26,841 nucleotides of DNA from Ophiothrix spiculata (taxonomy: Eukaryota > Echinodermata > Ophiuroidea > Amphilepidida > Ophiotrichidae): assembly GCA_000969725.1 (NCBI GenBank), contig JXSR01S009168.1, one strand, 5' to 3'. This document shows positions 19,109 through 26,841 of this stretch, in pieces (positions within the stretch are counted from its first letter, which is position 1; the number at the start of each line of letters is the position of its first letter). The position numbers were made by a program, and so were the translations under genes. The notes beneath the pieces are model-generated. The model was not told where the DNA came from. It made no database searches and saw nothing but the letters and a program-made list of their open reading frames with translations.

Positions 19109-20112
19109 TTATGTTTAGTAGTGGCATATGATATATATATGATTTGATCACTTTTCTTTATCAATGATAACTGTGAAAAGGCATTAACTGAATTTTCTAG
19201 ACGAAATCATACTGATAAATCAAATTAAAACATGTCAAAATAAACGAGCATGTAGTGATACAAAAACCTAGTATTTCTGTATGTCATCCATCATTATCCG
19301 CAATTCATATTATAGCAATCAAATTACATTATTGACATGATCATAAATGCTATTAAACGAGAAAGTAACCCCAAAATATTGACATTATGTAATCAGAACA
19401 CCGATGTCAATTATTCCATATTTCCTGAAACACGTTATTCTTTCCTGTTCTGATAATATTTGCCGGGAGTATTATCGTGCATGTTTGCATAGGCATTGTT
19501 GATTTTCTCTCAAAATCGAATCCTGATTGCAGCATCCCGATATTTTATTTCTATTTATCTTCTCTTCTTAGAGGTATTTAGTATGTAATTGGATTTGGAG
19601 ATGTGATTGGATTCGTTTTGAAGGTGCATATTTTTCGAACATAAAACATGCTTCAAAACTTGATAAAAATTCAACGACAAAGATAAAATGATCCATTTTG
19701 TAATGTTTATTATTGTTAATATTATTTTAAAACATCCAGTGGCAGCTGAACAGAAGGAAACATTATGCTTATCTTGAATGCAACTATTAATGACCATCTG
19801 TTTCTGCTTCCTTATGATGTTGTAAATCTGACGTACACCTTAGGTTCATTGATTACATTTGCTTTGATATATTTGCTAGCTGAGTTTAACTAGTTTTAAT
19901 TGGCATAGGGCAAATTAATATTTCTTGGCAATAGGGATTTACAGTCAGAAAACTAAACAAAACATAAAAACTAAAGAGGGTATCATTATCATCAATCGAA
20001 TTCTAGTTGATCCCCATATACTGATAAGAGACAACATAAGGATGCGAAGAGGAAAACAATTGACCCTGTAACCTTTTACAATACATATCCTTATCTCAGA
20101 GTATTTTGTTTC
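19109..20112 (+). repeat. duplicated block, copy 2, right part
   Basis: Paralogous to 4304-5383, slightly shorter because of several deletions. An 80-codon minus-strand ORF (19555-19797) is not preserved in the other copy and is not called. Confidence 0.9.
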
Positions 20113-20510
20113 AATTGGCTGAGAGGCCGCTTCCTATTAACAAACCTGTAGCACAGTTTATCGTTTGGAAAGATGAAATAATCTGTTAATAACAGAATGT
20201 ACCGGGAAAGTTACTGGATATACACAAACTACATCTAAAACTAAAGAGGTAATCATAGACTAAAAGACTACATGTATTTAATTGGCAATATAAGGTAAAG
20301 TCTTCTTTATAGTTGAAAAGCACTTTCCTTGTGAATCTGTCATACGGTATTGTCATATATTAGGCCAAAGAAAAATAGTTCTGTTTCAGTGGTCGTGCGA
20401 ATTGCTTTCGAAATGAGGTTTAGCGCGCAGCGCATTGCGAGATGCCCTTTCAATTCATTTTTACGTTACGAGAGACGGTAAAATCCTATTCAATTTAACC
20501 ACGCCAGCAT
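20113..20510. other. no gene seen
   Basis: AT-rich. A GCGCGCAGCGC patch near 20424 is the only notable composition change. Confidence 0.4.
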
Positions 20511-20970
20511 TACCACACCACATAGTGTCGATAATTAGATGAAATGAGGATTGTGGATTTACCTTCAGGTTTACACAAGACACCCACACGTCAGATAATT
20601 GGGCAATTTGTTTTAATTATGAAGCTATTACGGTGTTGCAAAATGTCCAAAACAATTTCAGCTGAATAATTAGCCGACATCTGTCAATCAACCCAATCTA
20701 GTATGATACGTGTGAATTGGTTTAAAGCCATGTGTACGTTTGAATCAGTGCAATTAGTCTGTGATTGGTATTACTTCTGGCAAATGTCTTCTATATATAG
20801 GTTAAAGAACATGAAGAAAATTTTTATTTCTTAAATCTACTTCAGGCCAAGTCAAAGAGGGCCATACCGCATTCAGGTGTGGTAGTGTAATAGTCCAAGG
20901 AGTCATGTTATAGGTTTCTGACTTTATGTAAAGGTTTATGTATAATCAAGAGTCACTATTCCTCATGTAC
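20511..20970 (+). promoter_or_regulatory. conserved module C, first of a direct pair
   Basis: The whole 460 bp is duplicated at 21657-22136. The 25-bp core at 20668-20692 starts AATTAGCCGAC and ends ATCTGTCAATCAAC. TATATATAG at 20792-20800 follows after 100 bp. Other stretches shared with D include TTAAAGCCATGTGTACG and GTCAAAGAGG. An ATG at about 20810 opens only 7 codons, so there is no protein directly downstream. Minisatellite or promoter duplication are both possible; conservation across A and B is confined to the core and a few flanking words, which favours function. Confidence 0.55.
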
Positions 20971-21656
20971 ATCGTAAGCTATTGGATTTAAACTATGATA
21001 AACCAAACTTCATTCAATGCGATTATTCTTGAACAGCAAAACAACTCGCGCATAGGACATGACTTTTCTGAGTAAAAAGAAAACAAAAACATGGCACTTT
21101 AGCGTTTTCGCCCAAAGTCACGGAGACAAAAGTACTTTATTTCTTGGTCATACTCTTTTGTTTCTTGACATGATTTTTTCATGACTATTGGCAATTTTAA
21201 CAAATTAGTATTATCACGATAATGAAGTTGTATGTTTTGTCAATGAGCAAAAAGGGTAAAATACCAACTTCTAATTTATGGCTCATTATGGCGCCACAGC
21301 TTCCCATTGACTTACTGTACAAAATGGCTTCCTAAAAACACCCGAAAACTCAATAATTAAGCAACTGGTTGCTTCAACACTGCCTTTTCTCAATTGATTA
21401 TGATCTCTTCTAACACAAAATGATGATAAAAGTACACCATCAAGGCAAAATGTTCAAGGTACTGGACGCTGAAGTGATAATGCCCCCTATCACCGACAGT
21501 CGAATTTTATATTACCAGAATCAGACGCAAATTAAGGAAAACTCTTTTAAAATTTTACCAAAGTAATCTGGAGATCAGAAATGGCATCAGAGCATTTTTA
21601 AATAAACCTAACTCTATAATTAGAACAAAATATTGACCAAACATATTGCCCTGATT
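20971..21656. other. spacer between modules C and D, no gene seen
   Basis: About 690 bp with no clear counterpart elsewhere in the window. No ORF, exon or repeat recognised. Confidence 0.4.
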
Positions 21657-22136
21657 GCCCACACCATCTAGTGTCGATAATAACATGAAATTAGGATTGG
21701 GGATTTACCTTCAGGTTTACCCAAGGCGTCCACACGTCAGCTAATTGGCAATTTGTTTTAATTATGAAGTCATTACGGTGTTGTAGAATGTGTAAAACAA
21801 TTCCATCTGAATAATTAGCCGACATCTGTCAATCAACCCAATGTAGTCTGATACGTCTGCATTGGTTTAAAGCCATGTGTACGTTTGAATCAGTGCAATC
21901 AGTCTGTGATTGGTATTACCGCGAGGTACTTCTGGCAAATCTCTTCTATATACAAACTAGGTGAAAGAACATGAAGGAAAACTATATTTTTTAAATCTAC
22001 TTCAAACCAAGTCAAAGAGGACCATACCACATTCAGGTGTGTTGGTATAGTCCAGTTGGGGGTCATATTAAAGGTTTATGACTTTATGTAATGGTTTATG
22101 TATAATTTAAACCAAGAGACACCATTCCTCATGTAC
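21657..22136 (+). promoter_or_regulatory. conserved module D, second of a direct pair
   Basis: Direct duplicate of 20511-20970 at an offset of about 1.146 kb. The core at 21813-21837 is identical to C over 25 bp. TATATAC at 21957-21963 follows after 120 bp. Relative to C there is an inserted CGCGAGGTA-type segment near 21920. The ATG at about 21970 opens only 7 codons. Confidence 0.55.
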
Positions 22137-23040
22137 AAAAATTCTAGCATGTGAATCCATTCTTGAGTAAGAAATAAAAAGGTCAAACTAAACCGAATGA
22201 AACTAAAAACAACATGCTGCTTATTGTATACCAATGTAAAAGATTGGTTATGTACCATAAAGTACATAACACATTGGCTGTCTCGCAGTATTTGACACCT
22301 CGGCGATTGCCATGTCCAATTTGCAAATTTCAATTCTTGTGTTGCCAACAGTCTTAATATTATTCTTGGTTTTCATGGTTTGTTCTCGTTTTTTTTTCTA
22401 CGCATTTTTTCACTCATACATTGACACAACTCAACTAACCGTCGGGTATCTAGACAATGACCGTGAGGGGAAATCTAATAAGTAGTGTATCGGTTTCTCG
22501 TAATATGTTGGGCAATTTAGAAAAGGTTGATACACCAAACAAGAACCGTTAAACACGATAAATGTAGACATCTGAGATGTCTGAAAGACTTAAAATGTAC
22601 AAGTGAACGTTCCCTTTGATAACTAAATATAACAAAATGGTTTTTTTTTTCAAAATACAATGTAACACATCAATGCTAATCAGTGAAAAGTCAGAAATAT
22701 ACAACTAAATTATATCAACTACAGCTCGTTCTGACGAATAAGTATAAGGCGGGTGAGTAAAATGTAGTTTTTCTTCCTGAAACAGGGATATATAACACTA
22801 TCAAGAGCTATAGTTTTTTTATTGAATTTTTTAATATTTACTGAAACAATGATACCTACTTTAAAACCACATAAATAAATATGTCCAATTATTCTTTTCA
22901 TTTACTACGATAAGTAATGGTACGTCTTCCATCTCCAAATTCTTATCGATAAGGTAGTAGATTGAGAATTTGACGTTCACTGTAACCTGGCAAATCTGTC
23001 TCTTACATTTTACCTGAATTGTTACAGGTTCATGTAAAAT
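22137..23040. other. no gene seen
   Basis: AT-rich. The 90-codon minus-strand ORF (22076-22348) overlaps module D and has no recognisable content. Confidence 0.4.
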
Positions 23041-23084
23041 TTAACCCTCGTCTAACCTAGCCTTTTTTGTAACACGTCTAACCA

Positions 23085-23103
23085 GGGGTGGTGGGGGCGG
23101 GGG
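23085..23103 (+). repeat. G-rich tract, possible G-quadruplex
   Basis: GGGGTGGTGGGGGCGGGGG has four G runs with one-base loops and is followed by TTGTTACAACCCC. Quadruplex formation is inference. Confidence 0.5.
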
Positions 23104-23598
23104 TTGTTACAACCCCACCCCTAAATTTTTGGAACGAAATCCCCTATGAACTTGAGTTTACTATCAATAGATAGGTATGGTCCTCCCCTACCCAACGATA
23201 CCAAGATCGCAAAAGCCGGCCAAGGCGTTACGGAATTTTGACGTCATACAGGTCTTTCAGGTCGAGAATCGGAATTTTGGCAAAAATGACAACCAAAATC
23301 TTTTTTTTTTCTAAATAACAAAATTTCATCAATTTTTTTGCAAATAACGAAGGGAAATGATAATCATGTCCTCCAAAATTCAGCCTTATAGCATGCATAT
23401 TTCTTCAAAATGGCGATTTAAATTTGTCAAAAAAGTTGCCGGTGTAATGAAATGAAATACTAGCTACTATTCAATTGTTTACAACGTACTTGTACATGTG
23501 CGATCAATAATTCATTGATTGCGACTTATTCCGTGTAGTTCAATTAGACCCGGACTCCTGGTTATGGGATACACTCAGTATCATTACACCGGGTTACA
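23104..23598. other. no gene seen; possible repeat interior
   Basis: The motif GTTACAACCCC occurs at both edges (about 23106 and 23593), each beside a G- or C-rich run, which hints that 23040-23700 is one repeat. A TGACGTCA lies near 23241. No terminal inverted repeats could be confirmed. Confidence 0.3.
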
Positions 23599-23599
23599 A

Positions 23600-23618
23600 C
23601 CCCCCCCCCCCCCCCCCC
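23600..23618 (+). repeat. 19-C homopolymer
   Basis: Uninterrupted C run following GGGTTACAA. Likely length-variable and assembly-sensitive. Confidence 0.9.
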
Positions 23619-24488
23619 ATCGAGACCTACAACTTTGACGGCCTACTTTAACCCCACCTTAGGTGGTACCCCACCTAATTTTTTCATCAAAATGACCGCA
23701 AATTATGTAAAAGAGATAACTCAAAAGCCTTGGGTCGGTTGCTTTTGCGTTTTTATGCTGCGGGGAAAAAACCTTAGGGAGTGTTAATACAGTCAGTAAA
23801 ATGTCTGCATTAAAAAGTTATGATATTATAGTATCACACAGGGAAATTTAGATATCTTGTAAGTAATCTATTTGATATTGAAATTGTATAAAAAGTTGTA
23901 TCATAAGATTTCCATGTTAAAATATATAAAAGGACGGAAGTCTTTTGATCTATATGAAATTGCTTAGTCACGATGAGTTTTAATTAATAAAATAACATAT
24001 TATGCAACAGCTTTCGGAAGCTTTGTACCCTATTTTTGGCCAACTTTCGGTTTCTTCTTAACTTTTATTTGACTATGGTAATGTAATGAGGGATTGTAGT
24101 GTTGGAAACTTAGTATTATATTTGATAGGCCAAACGATCTGGCAATCATACAGTTCGATGCGGGTTGATTAGGACATGAATAATTAATGACCCAACCCGG
24201 CACGTGAAATTTCATTCCTCTTTGTGTCTTCAGCCGGACCAAATCTGCTTTTACGTTCGCCGTGTTTTGTTTTTTAATGTCTTCATTTTATATTTAATAA
24301 ATGTAAAGAAAGTCAACCAACTTCTGCATCTCTTTTTATTTATCATGAAGTCAATTACCACTCTTATTCGACGAGTGATGGTAGGACAAAACTAGTCTTA
24401 CAATGGTGATACTTGGTTCTTTGCTCACTGTCACGGGAAATACTTGAGTTATTTCATTCCTTTGCGAGAAGTCTTAAGATAAGGATCA
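23619..24488. other. no gene seen
   Basis: AT-rich with short unrecognised ORFs (24030-24242 minus, 24204-24395 plus). No repeat identified. Confidence 0.4.
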
Positions 24489-24602
24489 GATCAGATCACT
24501 GTTGGACTTCAATAAGTTAACACCATGGACTTGTAATTCAGTTTTTGATGAGATTAGTGCGGGACTTCAAAGGTTAACATCATGTAGTTTTAAAGCAGTA
24601 AC
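24489..24602 (+). repeat. two degenerate 58-bp tandem units
   Basis: GGACTTCAATAAGTTAACAC (24504) and GGACTTCAAAGGTTAACATC (24562) start corresponding parts of two units 58 bp apart. GATCAGATCACTG and GATGAGATTAGTG precede them. Confidence 0.6.
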
Positions 24603-25377
24603 ATAAAAGACATCAGTAAAATAGTTTTAGAATTTGCAACTTTCATTGTAATCTACACTTCGACTTTATGGCAGAATAAAACATCTGAGCTTTACAAAAA
24701 CCTCTCGAACGCATCCCCCTTTTGTACATATAGTAAGCCCGGTCATAATATTTCAACATGTTGAATTTGATGTGCTCTTACATTTATATTATTTTTTTCG
24801 TGAGTATATATATAACGTTCTCTCAAAACAAAATGAGTCTGCTAAAAATAGAGCATCCAGATCCAATAACAGTGCAAACCCGTACCTCGTGCGGATCAAA
24901 CCGGGGATCAAATCACATTATTTACATTATCGCATTATCATTATTTGAAGAGAACATTGTCAATTTTACAAAAAACAAACCCAACGAAACGCGTATTGGA
25001 TTGTCAGAAGTACTTTATTTGCATACTAGTAATTATTTTTGGATATCACTTCCTGAATCCCCGTAAACGTTTATCTATTTATTTTGATTTATAACTAAAC
25101 ATCTCAGATTTTATATGTGTTCATAAAACATGAAACTGCTTTGTTGGTGAAATATCGCTGACAATGATCAGCAGAAAATTATAAATTTACCCTGAGAATA
25201 TTTTCTTTAAACACCTTACGTGTGACAATTCATAAATAAAAAGGGTGACAGTGACAACATCTGTAATACCTTCTTCCTCTACATAGAAGTCTATTTAATT
25301 CGGATATGTATTTTCTTGTTAATTGTTTTGTCGTATCATGTTTTATTTTTGCCTTCCTTTATTTATATGTTCATTAG
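24603..25377. other. no gene seen
   Basis: AT-rich. The 102-codon ORF at 24758-25066 has no recognisable domain and composition typical of chance reading frames here. Confidence 0.4.
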
Positions 25378-25637
25378 GTAGTTTTCCACATCAGTTTGAT
25401 ATCTTCAATTGCTCCTTATCATGTTTATACATCTTTAACAGAAATACTAGAGGCAACATATGGTTTGAAAGAGGTAAACAACTGCCGCTGCAAGACATAC
25501 AACCTTTGTACTACATAGATCGGTATCTTAAGGTTTCTTGTTTCAACACTGCTGGTGAAATCCGTGCCTGTGCAGAGGCCTCTTCCTGTCATGGATGTCA
25601 CCTGAAGCATATGGAAAAATGGAAGGTGATAGACTAA
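25378..25637 (+). CDS. candidate terminal exon, cysteine-rich protein, unrecognised
   Basis: A pyrimidine-rich tract and TCATTAG end at 25377; the frame (2 bases, then codons) runs 86 residues to TAA at 25635-25637, with GC well above the flanks from about 25440. The acceptor is phase 1, matching the exits of the two other candidates. Alternatively the exon starts at 25442 after ATCTTTAACAG, and AAG/GTGATA at 25625 could be a donor. Six cysteines occur in NCSLSC, VSCF and ACAEASSCHGC; other recognisable words are IWFERGKQLPL and YYIDRYLKVS. I recognise no family. The frame also extends upstream of the acceptor to 25323 by chance. A secreted or zinc-binding protein is possible but not shown. 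Confidence 0.45.
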
Positions 25638-25845
25638 TGCTTATACAATAAGTACTGAAAACTATTGAAGGTTGATGTTTTTCTAACTAAAAAATTACCG
25701 TATTCTACATCTTTCGTACCAAGAACCATACACGGGTATCTAGGTACTTTTATTCTTATTTATTTCAAAAAAGCAATCAATTTTAAACGTCTTTCTTATT
25801 AGAAAAACAGTCTCCTAGGCCATTGTGAATCTGCCATAGAAAACA

Positions 25846-25851
25846 AATAAA
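25846..25851 (+). promoter_or_regulatory. possible poly(A) signal AATAAA
   Basis: Lies about 210 bp after the stop of the terminal exon candidate, a plausible 3' UTR length. Such hexamers are common in AT-rich DNA. Confidence 0.3.
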
Positions 25852-25862
25852 CATTGTTAATC

Positions 25863-25886
25863 GGTCGTACGACCGCCGTACGACCT
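25863..25886. repeat. GGTCGTAC palindrome pair
   Basis: GGTCGTACGACC is a perfect 12-bp palindrome and is followed at once by GCCGTACGACC, so GGTCGTAC and GTACGACC also form a stem over a 7-nt loop. CpG-rich within AT-rich DNA. Confidence 0.7.
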
Positions 25887-26017
25887 ATTGTGACCATATG
25901 TTAAATTTATACGTTAAATAGTAATAGTAAAAATGCGGAAATCATGGTTTATGGGTTATGGCGAAGGAAGTATTTCAGGTTTTTATTATTTTTTCCCAGC
26001 TAGGTCATGATAAAGGG

Positions 26018-26445
26018 CAAGTGAAAAGGTAAGGAAGTTTACCTTACCTAGCCTTACCTTTGCACGCCCTCTATAAAAATCACAAAGTAAGGGTAAAGAG
26101 TTAGGAATCAAAATCCTTACTATTTGAAAAAAAACATCAAATATGGATTGAAGTGTCCTGATTGGTTGTTTTTGATTGTTGAGTATTCACGCTCTCTATA
26201 AAAATCACAAAGTAAGGGTAAGGAGTTGGGAATCAAAATCCTTACTTTTTGGGAAAAAATCAAATATGGATTGAAGTGTCCTGATTGGTTGTTTTCAATT
26301 GTTCAGTAAAGGTACGGTGTAAGGATTCAAAATCCTTACCTTTTAAAAACAAATCACAAATTAAGGGTAAGGAGTTAGGATTCAAAATCCTTATTTTTGA
26401 AAAAAAAAATCAAAGTAAGGGGTAAGGATTCAAAATCCTTACCTT
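26018..26445 (+). repeat. array of five GTAAGGATT-type palindromes
   Basis: Copies with a right arm AATCCTTAC and spacer CAA/TCAA begin at 26100, 26225, 26319, 26374 and 26422. Those at 26319-26339 and 26422-26442 are perfect palindromes (arms GTAAGGATT and AATCCTTAC). The first two lie in a 125-bp tandem unit that also carries CTCTATAAAAATC and GGATTGAAGTGTCCTGATTG. The array is preceded by AAGGTAAG...CTTACCTT. Confidence 0.85.
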
Positions 26446-26724
26446 TCGAAAAAATAATTATGACCTAGTAAGAAAAGAGTAACATGATAACACATTTAGT
26501 AGCATAAAAGACTTTGGAACTTAAAATAATTGAAAAATAACGAAACATTACAATTATCTACCTTAATATTACGTTCTTACCAGGATCAAGAATTGACACT
26601 AGTTACGAAAAACCAGGTACTGCAATCAGGATATGAAGAAGTTTTCTACTTAATCTGTTAATTTAGAAAGAAATAAATTTAAAAAAAACACAAACTGAAT
26701 TCTCAATGTGGATTGAAAAAGGTG

Positions 26725-26841
26725 ATAATAAGGGCAACTAAAAAAAATCTTGACATGAAAACAACTGAAAAACTCATGCATGCTTTCGTCACTTCCAAAC
26801 TTGATTACAGTAACTCATTACTCTACGGCTTGCCTCAATAT
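26725..26841 (+). CDS. partial reverse transcriptase of a non-LTR retrotransposon
   Basis: The frame starting CTT at 26749 reads LDMKTTEKLMHAFVTSKLDY and then SNSLLYGLPQY, open to the window edge. TTEKL.HAFVTSKLDY.NSLLYGLP is the well-known block of LINE reverse transcriptases of the CR1/L2/Jockey type, just after the polymerase core. Upstream, 26725-26748 may also belong (RATKKN), but before that the sequence is unrelated, so the copy is probably 5'-truncated. The rest lies outside the window; whether it is intact cannot be told. The cysteine usual in DYCNS is serine here. Confidence 0.85.
   Translation, partial: MIRATKKNLDMKTTEKLMHAFVTSKLDYSNSLLYGLPQY

Noticed and set aside
22076..22348. 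90-codon minus-strand ORF
   Set aside because: Partly inside module D; the equivalent frame is not kept in module C.
24758..25066. 102-codon plus-strand ORF
   Set aside because: No recognisable domain, composition typical of chance AT-rich frames, no supporting splice or promoter signal.
26018..26445. CRISPR array
   Set aside because: Repeats are palindromes with uneven and partly homologous spacers in an animal-type genome context.

Overview
The window looks like intergenic or intronic DNA from an animal nuclear genome. By eye it is about two thirds A+T. It has no operons, no long ORFs and no bacterial-style genes. It is dense in degraded transposons (TIR elements with short target duplications, tRNA-derived SINE-like pieces, non-LTR retrotransposon fragments), minisatellites and old duplications. 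The mix suggests a marine invertebrate, perhaps a mollusc, but no gene fixes the taxon and this is a guess.

Layout. 0-1.2 kb holds a scattered 17-bp motif and CRE-like TGACGTCA sites, two of them inside an inverted repeat. 1.2-5.4 kb is the first copy of a duplicated block, split by a 2.8-kb TIR element that itself contains a duplicated unit and a smaller MITE. 5.4-9.2 kb holds a SINE-like piece, a dispersed repeat, a MITE, regulatory-looking module A and a perfect 27-bp-arm hairpin. 9.2-11.4 kb is featureless. 11.4-14.9 kb holds a 62-bp-arm foldback, the 3' end of a LINE, a 942-bp TIR element, a CpG-rich patch and a 49-bp minisatellite. 15.2-17.4 kb holds two exon candidates, module B and a SINE-like piece. 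18.26-20.1 kb is the second copy of the duplicated block, split by a different TIR element. 20.5-22.1 kb holds modules C and D, a direct duplication. 22.1-25.3 kb is mostly featureless. 25.4-25.9 kb holds a candidate terminal exon and poly(A) signal. 26.0-26.45 kb is an array of palindromes. The window ends inside a LINE reverse transcriptase ORF.

Two observations stand out. First, four separated copies (7.4, 15.9, 20.7, 21.8 kb) share a 25-bp core joining a TAATTA-type homeodomain site to a TGATTGACA-type PBX/MEIS site, each followed 55-120 bp later by a TATA-like element. This resembles a duplicated promoter or enhancer module. Second, the two copies of the 1.2-kb block act as filled and empty sites for each other, so both inserted elements can be delimited and ordered.

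Three plus-strand exon candidates (15223-15408, 17244-17336, 25378-25637) have splice-like ends, raised GC and compatible phase-1 junctions. They may belong to one unrecognised gene or to duplicated paralogues. No complete gene can be supported from this window alone.
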